64,000 nucleotides of DNA from R-RK-3 sp963834945 (GTDB taxonomy: Bacteria; Pseudomonadota; Alphaproteobacteria; Rhizobiales; Rhodomicrobiaceae): NCBI GenBank assembly GCA_963834945.1, contig CAWIDT010000007.1:1-64000 (forward strand), in the 5' to 3' direction. Position numbers and translations under genes: made by a program. Below the pieces are notes generated by a model that saw only the letters and a list, made by a program, of their open reading frames with translations, was not told the origin of the DNA and did no database searches. Position 1 is the stretch's first letter. Each line of letters opens with the position of its first letter. Below are positions 26,830 through 36,040 of the stretch, piece after piece.

Positions 26830-28047
26830 ATGCGTATGTCTCGCCTTACCCTGCGCAGCCTGGCTGCCATTCTCGTCCTGCTTTCAGGCGCGGCGCCGCT
26901 CCGCGCGCAAAGCTGCAACGCCCCCAAAGCTTCGAGCGCTGGCTCGAAGACTTCGAGCGCGAAGCGGCGGGTGCCGGGCGTGTCGCGCGGCACCATCTCG
27001 GCAGCTTTGGGCTCGGTCGCTTATGACCCCGCGATAATCCGGAAGGACCGGGCGCAGGGCGTTTTCGCGCAGAGCTTCCTGGTGTTTTCCGGGCGCATGG
27101 TTTCCGCTGATCGCATGAAGCGCGGCACCGAACTTCTGCACCGTTACAAGGACACATTCGCCCGGATCGAAAAGCAGTTCGGCGTGCCTGGCCCTGTCAT
27201 CGTCGGCTTTTGGGGGCTTGAGACCGATTTCGGCGCCAATTCCGGAAAGAGCCCGATTCTCGGCGCGCTGGCCACCCTCGCCTATGATTGCCGCCGCCCG
27301 GACATGTTCCGCGAGCAGCTGCTCGCCGCGCTCAAGATCATCGACCGAGGCGATCTGACGCCGGATCAGATGGTCGGCGCCTGGGCCGGCGAATTGGGCC
27401 AGACGCAGTTTCTCCCCACCCATTATCTGGAATTCGGTGTCGATTTCGACGGCGACGGCCGGGTCGATCTGCGAAACAGCGTTCCCGATGTGCTGGCCTC
27501 GACAGCCAAGCTGCATCCAGCATTATGGCTGGCGAGCCGGCGAACCCTGGATCGAGGAGGTCAGCGTTCCCGGCGAGCTGCCCTGGCAGGAGGCGGATCT
27601 CGCCATTCAGCATCCCCGCTCGAAATGGGCCGTCTTGGGGCGTGCAGCAGCGCGACGGACGACCGCTTCAGGCCGACGGCACGCCCGCTTCGCTGCTGCT
27701 GCCCATGGGGCGCAACGGTCCCGCTTTCCTCGCCTTCTCCAACTTCAAGGCCTATACGGAGTGGAACCAGTCGCTGGTCTATGCGACCACCGCCGCCTAT
27801 TACGCCACGCGGCTGGCCGGCGCGCCGCCCTATCATAAGGGCAGGGGCGAAGTCCCCGCTTACGGCCTGCAGGAGATGCGCAGCTTGCAGGAAATGCTGA
27901 TGCGCCAGGGCTATGAGGTCGGGCAAGGTGGATGGCATTATCGGCGCCGCGACCCGCGACGCCATCCGGCAGGCCCAGATCAAATTCGGCTTGCCCGCCG
28001 ATGGCTACCCCTCCGACGAGCTGTTTCCGCGCCTGCGCGACCGATAG
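26830..28047 (+). pseudogene. mltB: Lytic murein transglycosylase B-like, several frameshifts
   Basis: SltB/MltB-type enzyme with signal peptide ('LAAILVLLSGAAPLRAQ'), catalytic domain ('VIVGFWGLETDFGANSGKSP' with the catalytic Glu, 'GAWAGELGQTQFLPTHYLEF') and a C-terminal peptidoglycan-binding domain ('KVDGIIGAATRDAIRQAQIKF'). Continuity needs frame changes near 26930, 26990, 27515, 27630 and 27925. Each piece is well conserved, with no loss of motif residues between the breaks, which argues for base errors more than long decay; if real, the gene is dead. Joined length is about 405 residues, normal for the family. Confidence 0.85.
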
Positions 28048-28550
28048 CACCGAAACATTGCGTCGGTTTCTGCCTGTGAATTAGGCGTTCGCCTTTGCGC
28101 CCAAATTCGGAGCAGAAATTTCTGCTGCATCGCACCATTCTTTGGAACCAACTGCACATAGCGCTCGTTAATTCGGGTGATCGGATCAGCGCGTTAGCAC
28201 GTGATCGGTTCACGCAGCGCGTCGAATTTCGTGCGATTCCACTGAATGTGAGCCGTGCCAAGCGCTAACAGGTTGCATTAGCCCCATTTTCGACATAAAC
28301 AGAGTTGGTCGCGCTTAAAGCGCCCCGCCTTCGATGCAAGCAACATGGTTTAAGTCAAATTGTCTGCCATGATTTTGACAGTTTTATTCCTGAATTCATT
28401 GCTGCGCCCGAGAAATTCTACTTCATTTTTATGCTAATTTTATATCATCCCTCCCTTAACCTACGGCAACTGCCTATATGCCCTCATTTCGGAACTTTTT
28501 CTGCTTAAACATGTTTCAGTGAGGTTCGTTGCCAAGATGGATGACAAAAC
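28048..28550. other. AT-rich intergenic region before the glycosyltransferase
   Basis: 503 bases with no supported gene. From about 28280 the sequence becomes clearly AT richer than its surroundings. A TTGACA at 28375..28380 with attgct after 17 bases is a weak promoter candidate for the downstream carbohydrate genes. A minus-strand scrap near 28200-28270 reads 'TAHIQWNRTKFDALREPIT' but is too short to name. Confidence 0.4.
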
Positions 28551-29665
28551 ATGAAAATAGCGCAGATTTCTCCTCTGATTGAGAGCGTCCCGCCCCGGCT
28601 GTATGGAGGCACGGAGCGGATCGTTTCCTATCTGACGGAAGAGCTTGTTCGCATGGGCCATGAAGTGACGTTGTTCGCCAGCGGTGATTCGACGACCGCA
28701 GCCGAGGTGGTGAGCTGCGCGCCATGGCATTGCGTCTCGATCCGAACGTCAAGGACCCGATCCCCTATTACATGCTGATGATGGACCGTCTCCGCCGCAT
28801 GGCCGATGAGTTCGACGTCCTGCATTTCCACATCGATAATTTTCAGTTCCCGATGTTCCATCACATGGCGGGACGCACGGTGACGACGTTGCACGGGCGT
28901 CAGGACATCCCCGACCTGAAGATGCTCTACAACGCCTTCCCCGACATGCCGCTCGTCTCGATCTCCGACGCGCAGCGGCGCCCTGTGCCGTCCGCGAATT
29001 TCGCGGCCACCGTTTATCATGGCCTGCCGAACGACCTGCTCCGCGCCAATCTCGGCCGAACGGAGAATTACGTAGCCTTCCTCGGCCGCATATCGCCGGA
29101 AAAGCGGCCCGACCGAGCCATCCGCATCGCCAGAGCGGCAGGCATTCCGCTGAAGATCGCCGCCAAGGTGGACAAGGCGGACGAGGAGTATTTCCGCGAG
29201 TGCATCAAGCCGATGCTCGACGAGCCGGGCGTGGAATATATCGGCGAGATCAACGAGCGCAACAAATCCGCATTTCTGGGCAATGCCCGTGCGCTGCTGT
29301 TCCCGATCGATTGGCCTGAGCCTTTCGGCCTGGTTATGATCGAGGCGATGGCATGCGGGACTCCGGTGCTGGCGTTCAGGAACGGTTCAGTTCCGGAGGT
29401 TATAGAGGATGGCTTGTCCGGTTATCTCGTCGATACCGAAGAAGAAGCCATTTCGGCCCTTCCGCAAACTCTGATGCTTGACCGCCGCCGCGTCAGGCGC
29501 CGCTTCGAGGAACGCTTCTCCGCATCCAGAATGGCGGCCGATTATGTCACGGTGTATGAGAAGCTGCTGATGCGCTCCATGGGGAATGGGGTGTCGACTC
29601 GGATTCCCTCGATGCGCGATGTGGCGGTGCATCAAGATCGGCAGCGGGCCAAATCATTGAACTGA
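28551..29665 (+). CDS. GT4-type glycosyltransferase, one frameshift
   Basis: GT-B fold enzyme: 'MKIAQISPLIESVPPRLYGGTERIVS' (GGTE donor-side loop, residues about 19-22), 'FDVLHFHIDNFQFP', 'VAFLGRISPEKRPDRAIRIA' and the signature 'PFGLVMIEAMACGTPVLAF' with the catalytic-site Glu. The first 55 residues are in one frame and the rest in another; the break is near 28712-28722 (gagctgcgcgccatgg), after 'DSTTAAEVVS' and before 'ALRAMALRLDPNVKD'. Joined, about 371 residues. It ends 10 bases before the debranching gene, so the pair is an operon for glucan or trehalose-like sugar metabolism (inference). Confidence 0.88.
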
Positions 29666-29675
29666 TTGGAGCGCC

Positions 29676-31901
29676 ATGACATCCGAGAGCACGTTGGAGA
29701 CGCACAGAAGTCTTGATGGGTTCTCGGAAACCCCCTTCTACATAACGGCGCGCGGGCAGGCTTCGCGGTCGCGCCGTACTCTGAAGCACGGCGACGCCTT
29801 TCTCGTCTGCGACAGCTATGGCGACATCGGCGCGTCTGCCGGCGGACAGGACGGGTTGTTCCACTGCGACACCCGTTTCCTCTCTTATCTGGAAGTGGTC
29901 ATCGACGGATTGCAGCCGCTTCTGCTCGGCTCGAATGTCCGCGACGACAATTCCATGCTCACCGTCGAGCTGACCAATCCCGATATTTTCGCGGACGGCG
30001 AACTGGTCCTGCACAAGGACACGGTTCACATAACCCGCAACATCTTCCTTTGGCGCGGCACCGCCTATCAGCGTCTTGCGCTGAAGAACTATGGTGAGGC
30101 CCCGGTCCAGTTCCGCGTCACCACCTATTTCGGCAGCGATTTCGCCGACATCTTCGAGGTGCGCGGTATGCGCCGGGCGCAACGCGGCGTGGTCAACCGG
30201 CGGGTCGCGGCGGCCGGACAAAGTGGTGATGACCTATCTCGGCCTCGACCGGAAAGTGCGCAACTCGACGGTCATGTTCGACCCGGCCCCGACCGAGCTC
30301 AACACCAATTCGGCATCCTACAGCATCAGCCTGGCGCCGGAGGAAGAACAGGCCGTGTTCTTCACGGTCGGTTGCGACCAGCCGGCCGACGAGCGGCCCG
30401 CGCGTTTCCTCAAGGGCTTCCTGTCGGTGCGCCGCGAATTGCGCCAGCCTGCCCGCGTCCGCGGCCACGGTCGAAACCTCCAACGTCCTCTTCAACGAAG
30501 TGCTCTGCCGGTCCATGGCCGACATGTCGATGCTGCTGACCGACACGCCGCAGGGCCAATATCCCTATGCCGGCATCCCCTGGTTCTCGACCACCTTCGG
30601 GCGCGACGGGCTGATTACCGCGATGCAGATGCTGTGGGCCAATCCGAGCATCGCCCGCGGCGTGCTGCACCGGCTGGCTGTCTACCAGGCGACCGAGAAC
30701 GACCCGCAAGCCGACGCGCAGCCGGGCAAGATCCTGCACGAAATGCGCGGCGGCGAAATGGCGGCGCTGGGCGAGGTGCCGTTCGAGCGCTATTACGGCA
30801 GCGTCGATTCCACACCGCTTTTCGTCGCGCTGTTCGGCCGCTATATCGAGCGAACCGGCGACATGGACACGCTGAAGGAGCTGTGGCCGAATGTCGAGGC
30901 GGCGCTCGGCTGGATCGATGGCCCCGGCGATTTCGATGGCGACGGCTTCCTCGAATATAAGCGCGCCAACGAGGACGGGCTGAGCAACCAGGGCTGGAAG
31001 GACAGCAACGATGCCGTCTTCCACGCCGATGGACATCTCGCCACTGGGCCGATCGCCCTATGCGAGGTTCAGGGCTATGTCTATGACGCCAAGAAACGCG
31101 CCGCCGGCTGCGCCCGCCTGCTCGGGCTCGACGACCGCGCCGAGCAGCTTGAGCTGCAAGCGCGCGAACTTGCCGAGCGCTTCGAGGAGAAGTTCTGGCT
31201 CCCAGAGCTGAACACCTACGCGCTGGCGCTGGACGGCGATAAACAGCCTTGCCGGGTACGGTCGTCCAATGCCGGGCATCTGCTCTTCTCCGGCATCGTG
31301 CGCCAGGATCGGGGGGCAAAGGTCGCGGACGAATTGCTCCGCCCCCGCTTCTTTTCCGGCTGGGGCATCAGGACCATCGCGAAGGACGAGTCGCGCTATA
31401 ATCCGATGTCCTACCACAACGGCTCGATCTGGCCGCATGACAACTCTCTGATCGCGCTCGGGCTGGCGCGTTATGGGGCGCCCGACAGTGTGGAGCGCGT
31501 GTTCCGAGGCCCTGGTGGACGCCGCCACCTATATGGATCTGCGCCGCCTGCCCGAGCTGTTCTGCGGATTCCAGCGCGGCAAGGGACGCGGTCCGACCCT
31601 CTATCCCGTTGCCTGCTCGCCGCAAGCCTGGGCCGCCGGCACGCCGTTCGCGCTGCTGGAGGCGGCGCTCGGCTTCGAGTTCGATCCGCGCGCCCTTGAG
31701 ATCCGCTTGCGCAATCCGCGCCTGCCGGATTTCCTCGACGAGGTCATCATCCGCGATCTGCGTCTGGGCAATACGCGCGTCGATTTCGTCGTCAGACGCC
31801 ACGATTCGGAGATTTCGGTGCAGGTGCTGCGCGGCGGCAACGTGCGGGTCGCGGTCGTGTTCGACCGACAGCAAAGCCCGCCTGCGCGCTCGCTCCGCTA
31901 A
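29676..31901 (+). pseudogene. Amylo-alpha-1,6-glucosidase (glycogen debranching-like), three frameshifts
   Basis: About 741 residues when joined. The N-terminal bacterial debranching domain ('ETPFYITARGQASRSRRTLKHGDAFLVCDSYG' cited by its ITARG and GDAF motifs; 'GLFHCDTRFLSYLEV') is followed by the six-hairpin catalytic domain ('YPYAGIPWFSTTFGRDGLITA', 'NQGWKDSNDAVFHADG', 'YHNGSIWPHDNSLIA', 'CSPQAWAAGTPF'). Frames change near 30210, 30450 and 31505. All catalytic motifs survive in the pieces. It is paired with the upstream GT4 gene, a common duo thought to handle alpha-glucans. A base-error origin is plausible. Confidence 0.85.
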
Positions 31902-31921
31902 GGCGCGATAGGAAAAAATAG

Positions 31922-31958
31922 AGATCAGGATCGTTTCCGTCAGAAATCATCCTGATCT
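31922..31958 (-). terminator. Hairpin terminator for creA, shared gap with the debranching gene
   Basis: Perfect 10-bp arms agatcaggat (31922..31931) and atcctgatct (31949..31958). On the minus strand the stem is followed by a T-rich run (ctattttttcc), so it can end creA; the stop codon of creA touches the arm. The sequence resembles the palindromic repeat at 26.3 kb. Confidence 0.65.
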
Positions 31959-32472
31959 AGGGTTTGACCCAATCCGCGCACCGCTTGGGTTCGCTCGTGC
32001 CCCAGGGCATGATCGGCACGGTTGAGGTGGAGTTCTCCGGACTGCCTTCGATCAGCTTGTCCGTATAGACCACATAGACGAGCACATTCCGCTTCGTGTC
32101 GCAGCCGCGCACGATCCGCATCTTTTTGAAGAACAGCGAGCGGCGCTGGCGAAACATCTCCTCCCCCTGCTCGAACTTCTCCTTGAAGTCGATCGGTCCT
32201 ATCTGCCGGCAGGCGAGGGAGGCGTTCGAGAGCTGTTCGGCGATGCCGAGCCATCCCGTCCAGCCACCCTTTTCCGGCACTGTGAAATGGCAAGCGACGC
32301 CCGGTACGAGCGGGTCGTCGATCGCGTAGGTCGCCAGCTTGTGGTCTGGCGAAAGAAATTTCCACACAGTCGTCTTCTTGAAGATCAGATCGGGGCCGTC
32401 ATCGGCATCCGCGGCCATCAACGGCAATGCCGCGAGCAACGACAAGGCAAGCACAATCAGGCGTATCTGCAT
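31957..32472 (-). CDS. creA: CreA-family periplasmic protein
   Basis: 171 residues from ATG 32472: signal peptide ('IVLALSLLAALPLMAAD'), then the conserved CreA core 'FKKTTVWKFLSPDHKLATYAIDDP', 'GVACHFTVPEKGGW', 'SLACRQIGPIDF' and 'FFKKMRIVRGCDTKRNVLVYVVYTDKLIEGSP' (cited by VYVVYTDKLIEGSP, near residue 140). Three or four Cys could form disulfides. Function of CreA is unknown in general. The upstream 29-codon extension is rejected since it lacks a signal sequence. Confidence 0.92.
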   Translation of the reverse strand: MQIRLIVLALSLLAALPLMAADADDGPDLIFKKTTVWKFLSPDHKLATYAIDDPLVPGVACHFTVPEKGGWTGWLGIAEQLSNASLACRQIGPIDFKEKFEQGEEMFRQRRSLFFKKMRIVRGCDTKRNVLVYVVYTDKLIEGSPENSTSTVPIMPWGTSEPKRCADWVKP

Positions 32473-32668
32473 TGGAGATCCCCTCTCTGGCCGAGGCGCA
32501 AACACCTGGGAACCAGGATTGATCCAGCCGCACGCCGGCGATCCCTGCAATGCTCGCACCGCTTCGCCCTCGAATCACTGAAATTGTGGCCCGAGCGCCA
32601 CGAGCAATAGGTGAAATACAACTGCCCGGTAACGAAAGGGTGGCAGCCGAGGCTCATCCTGCTATTTA

Positions 32669-32698
32669 GTCAGTACTGACATTTTTATCAGAATTGAC
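32669..32698 (+). promoter_or_regulatory. Operator-like palindrome and near-copy upstream of the porin
   Basis: gtcagtactgac (32669..32680) is a perfect 12-bp palindrome. A related half-matching unit, tcagaattgaca, follows about 18 bases later, just before the GGGAGAG site of the porin gene. The position fits a repressor or activator site. The TetR gene after the porin is the nearest candidate regulator (inference). Confidence 0.45.
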
Positions 32699-32710
32699 AG
32701 GGAGAGACAA

Positions 32711-34078
32711 ATGTTCGGGGGAACGAAGCATGGGCTCTGCGCAGCTGCTGCCTTGCTTGTGGGAATGATGGCGTCCGGCTCCGCGCGTGCTGCCGATCTG
32801 GGCGGCGGCTGCTGCGCCGATCTGGAAGAGCGGGTTGCCGAACTCGAAGCCACCACCGCCCGGAAGGGGAACCGGGTGGTGACGCTGCAGATCGGCGGGA
32901 ACATCGCCAATGCTCTGATGATCTGGGACAATGGCGAAAACAGCGACGCCTATGTCGTCGGCAACAGCTATCCATCCAGTACCTTGTATTTCAAGGGCGA
33001 CGGCAAGATCAGCCCCGGCAGGAAGGCGGGCTTTTATGTCGAATTCGGCATCAATACCGAGCAGTCTTTTGTCGTCGACGAAACGCATGACGATTCGATT
33101 TCCGGGGCGGTTGGCGCGGCGAGCGACTCCATCTTCATCCGCCATTCCTATGCCTATCTTGAGGATGAAAAACTCGGCCGGGTGTCCATAGGCCAGACCT
33201 CTTCGGCGACCGACGTCATCACCGAAATCAACCTCGCAAGGACGGGCTCCGTTTCCAATTCCGGCACGCAGCTCTGGATGGGCGCCTTCCACCCGATCGA
33301 CTCGGCAACGGGGACATTGGTCAGCAGTTCCGCGGTAAATGGCATCCGATATAGCAATCTGTGGGGCGGCAGCAGCAGCCAGGCTATCGGCGAGGGCACC
33401 CGCTTCGACGTCATCAAATATGACTTGCCTTCGATCGCCGGCTTCAAGCTCACTGCCGCTTGGGGCGAAAACGACATGTGGGATGTCGCGCTGCGCTACG
33501 CCGGGCAATGGAACAGCATCAGGGTGGCGGCCGGGATCGGCTATCAGCAATGGACCGATCCGGGCGTCGGACCGGCAGGGGTCGGCACCGCAGGCTTCGG
33601 CAACTGCATAGCGGAGGCCGTCGATTTCAAGTCCGATTGCCATATTCTCGGCGCGTCGGGCGGCATCATGCATGTGCCCACCGGCCTGTTCGCCCATGTC
33701 GCCTACGGTGCCAAGACCGACGAAAACACTCCTGCCGGCGAGGACGACACCAGCACGTCCTTCTATGTCCAGGCCGGCATCGAGAAAAACTGGCTCGGCT
33801 ACGGGCCGACGACCTTCTATGGCGAGTGGCAGACGATCGACGGCGGTTTCTTCGTCAATGGTGGAGGCGGGGTGGTGAACGACGCCCAGACGAATATCTG
33901 GGGCATGGGCGTCAATCAATATTTCGCTTCGGCGGCACTCGACCTCTATGTCGCTTATCGTCACGTCGAGGCGGATGCGACGACCGGTTTCCTCGGCGCA
34001 AACGGCGAAACCGGCATCGCCCATCACGATTTCAACGACTTCAATCAGATCATGACGGGTGCAAAGATCAACTTCTAG
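32711..34078 (+). CDS. Outer-membrane porin
   Basis: 455 residues, signal peptide 'AAAALLVGMMASGSARA' (cleavage near residue 27), a short coiled-coil after it ('CCADLEERVAELEATTAR') and a beta-barrel of alternating hydrophobic strands with 'GKISPGRKAGFYVEFGINTE', 'RVSIGQTSSATDVITE' and the closing 'QIMTGAKINF' ending in the C-terminal Phe typical of barrels. It fits the alphaproteobacterial porin type seen in Bradyrhizobium relatives. General diffusion of small solutes is presumed. A strong terminator follows. Confidence 0.92.
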   Translation: MFGGTKHGLCAAAALLVGMMASGSARAADLGGGCCADLEERVAELEATTARKGNRVVTLQIGGNIANALMIWDNGENSDAYVVGNSYPSSTLYFKGDGKISPGRKAGFYVEFGINTEQSFVVDETHDDSISGAVGAASDSIFIRHSYAYLEDEKLGRVSIGQTSSATDVITEINLARTGSVSNSGTQLWMGAFHPIDSATGTLVSSSAVNGIRYSNLWGGSSSQAIGEGTRFDVIKYDLPSIAGFKLTAAWGENDMWDVALRYAGQWNSIRVAAGIGYQQWTDPGVGPAGVGTAGFGNCIAEAVDFKSDCHILGASGGIMHVPTGLFAHVAYGAKTDENTPAGEDDTSTSFYVQAGIEKNWLGYGPTTFYGEWQTIDGGFFVNGGGGVVNDAQTNIWGMGVNQYFASAALDLYVAYRHVEADATTGFLGANGETGIAHHDFNDFNQIMTGAKINF

Positions 34079-34100
34079 GTTCCGCTTCGACCCGCCATGG

Positions 34101-34123
34101 AAAGCCGCCGCAAAGGCGGCTTT
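34101..34123 (+). terminator. Rho-independent-like terminator after the porin
   Basis: Perfect 9-bp stem aaagccgcc/ggcggcttt with a 5-base loop, followed by tctgcgttt, 22 bases after the porin stop. Confidence 0.75.
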
Positions 34124-34364
34124 CTGCGTTTGCGGCGATCCAACCTATAAAAGACGGCTATGCAAACCCGCTACTAATACCATATGATAATTGGGCGGAC
34201 TGTTAGCGCCGCGCATTTGTCGGTGGACCTGCCCCGATTCGAGCTTTACTTAAACATATGGGATTGAGCACCGCTTGTGAGGGGAGACACAGGTCGGGAG
34301 AGGCTCATTGCGAACATGAGAATGCGACGGGCATAGTGGCTCGAGTGCTGGCCATGGGGTTGTG

Positions 34365-35024
34365 ATGGACGCTGGGCCGAAGAACCGCTCTGAAAGACGC
34401 CGTGAAGATACCAGGCGCAAGCTGATGCGGGCCGCGTATGAAATCATCGCGGATCGCGGTCTTGAAGGTTTGGTGATCCAGGAAATCACCCAATCCGCCG
34501 ATTTGGGCTACGGCACCTTCTACAATCATTTCCCCTCCAAAGACGCCGTAGTCGATGCTGTCACCGAAGCCGCATTGTCGCGGATTCTCGATATTTGCGA
34601 CCGGGTCGTCGAGGTTTCACCCGATCCTGTCGAAGCCTTCGGCATGGATTTGCGTATCGGCCTTCATGACAGCCGAACCGATCACGTCTGGGGCTGGTTC
34701 CTGGTGCGGTCTACCCTTTCGCGCGGTCAAAGGCTGCGCCTCGGTGTCGCCGACAATCTGAAGCGGAGCATCGAAGAGGGCGTCGCGGCAGGGCATTTCA
34801 AATGCGACGACATCGAAATGACCCGTCACACGATTGGCGGCCTGCTCTTGCTTGGCACCATCAACCTGGTTTCGATGGACATGCCCCAGGATTATGAAAG
34901 CCGGCTGGTCGCGACGGCCATGCAGGCCCTCAGCGTTCCGGCTGCCAAAATCGAAAGCGTGCTCTCAAAGCCGCGTCCGGAATTGCGGCTGTCGCCCTTC
35001 CTGGAAGCAGTCGGCGACGCCTGA
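34365..35024 (+). CDS. TetR/AcrR-family regulator
   Basis: 219 residues from ATG 34365 (a GTG at 34362 is adjacent). HTH in residues about 15-60: 'KLMRAAYEIIADRGLEGLVIQEITQSADLGYGTFYNHFPSKDAV', cited by its recognition part LGYGTFYNHFPSK. The C-terminal helical domain ('WFLVRSTLSRGQRLRLGVADNL') should bind a small ligand. The 283 bases between the porin terminator and this gene contain no other gene. It may control itself or the porin. Confidence 0.9.
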   Translation: MDAGPKNRSERRREDTRRKLMRAAYEIIADRGLEGLVIQEITQSADLGYGTFYNHFPSKDAVVDAVTEAALSRILDICDRVVEVSPDPVEAFGMDLRIGLHDSRTDHVWGWFLVRSTLSRGQRLRLGVADNLKRSIEEGVAAGHFKCDDIEMTRHTIGGLLLLGTINLVSMDMPQDYESRLVATAMQALSVPAAKIESVLSKPRPELRLSPFLEAVGDA

Positions 35025-35059
35025 CGCTCAAAGCTCCCGCCGCAAGACGCGCCGGGCGT

Positions 35060-35081
35060 GGGCGGCGTTTTGCCGCCGCCC
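35060..35081. terminator. Hairpin between convergent tetR and SEL1 genes
   Basis: gggcggc...gccgccc inverted repeat with an 8-base loop (gttttgcc), lying between the two stop codons. There is no strong T-tract on either side, so only a possible bidirectional terminator. Confidence 0.4.
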
Positions 35082-36040
35082 TACCGGGCGTCCAAATTGA
35101 CCAGCTTTGCCTCCGCGTCGGGGCTGCCGAGTTCGATGGCTTTCTTGTACCAGCTGCGGGCGCGTTCAATGTCGGGCTTCAGCCCCTCGATGCGCTTGCC
35201 CGTCAGAAATTCAGGATCGAAGGTCTGCCCCATCGCAAAAGCGGCGCTGGCGCTGCCCTTCATCGCCAGAGTCTCATAAATCAGCCGCGCCGCTGAAATG
35301 TCGGCGTTGTCGACAAACTCCGCCGCCCGCTGCATGGAGGCATTCTCCCGCTCCTCCGATATCTGCTTTTTGGCCGGTCGCGCCCGAGCGGGCTCCGCCT
35401 CTGCTTTGGGGCTGGTCGCCGCGGTCGAGGCGACGTTCGGCGCGACGTTCTTAAGATTCTCATCGCCCTTTGGCCCTATCGTCACCGCGATGATCTGTTC
35501 GTCGGATTTATTGCCCTCGGTAACGAGCAGAACGTGAAGCAAGAACTGGCCGGAATAGCCGCTGCTCGGCACGATGCGCAACTTGGACGCGTCGCGGATT
35601 GAAACCAGCCAGGCGTTCTTGGTGCGAAACCCTGAGGACATGCGGAAATCGTCAGGCATCCCTGAGATCATGAGAAACTTATACTCGGCGCTCTCGACAT
35701 TGGGCAATTCGATGGTCAGGGGTATCGGGCCGGAGGAATCGCCGTAGATCTCCCGCGCGCCGGCATTCGCGGTGTCCGCCTGCGCCAACCGGCCGAAGAC
35801 CTCATATCGCTTCTGTCCGGCATTGGCGGGCTCCGAATTGACACCGCTGGCCATGAGGGCCGCCAAACACGAGGACGGGCACAGCCCCACGACCGCGAGG
35901 CAGAACGACAGCCGCGCCAGCGCTGGCAAGCGCGGCGATATGGGGCAGACAGGGACGGGGCTGTTTCGCCTCATTCCGAGGTGTAGGAAATCTTGGAGCG
36001 CTCCGCGCTGGCTGCCGTCTGATCCGCCAAGCATGATCAC
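35081..36040 (-). CDS. Exported SEL1-repeat protein, TAXI partner
   Basis: 319 residues with a hydrophobic export signal after a basic start ('RLPALARLSFCLAVVGLCPSSCLA'), a beta-rich middle ('PIPLTIELPNVESAEYKFLMI', 'GMPDDFRMSSGFR'), a charged linker and C-terminal TPR/SEL1 units ('AARLIYETLAMKGSASAAFAMGQTFD', cited by SASAAFAMGQTFD; 'ARSWYKKAIELGSPDAEAKL'). The GTG at 36040 overlaps the TAXI stop by 4 bases; an ATG two codons in, or MRRNS further in, are alternatives. Pairing with a TAXI binding protein recurs in alphaproteobacteria; a role in handling the same ligand is likely but unproven. Confidence 0.85.
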   Translation of the reverse strand: MIMLGGSDGSQRGALQDFLHLGMRRNSPVPVCPISPRLPALARLSFCLAVVGLCPSSCLAALMASGVNSEPANAGQKRYEVFGRLAQADTANAGAREIYGDSSGPIPLTIELPNVESAEYKFLMISGMPDDFRMSSGFRTKNAWLVSIRDASKLRIVPSSGYSGQFLLHVLLVTEGNKSDEQIIAVTIGPKGDENLKNVAPNVASTAATSPKAEAEPARARPAKKQISEERENASMQRAAEFVDNADISAARLIYETLAMKGSASAAFAMGQTFDPEFLTGKRIEGLKPDIERARSWYKKAIELGSPDAEAKLVNLDAR

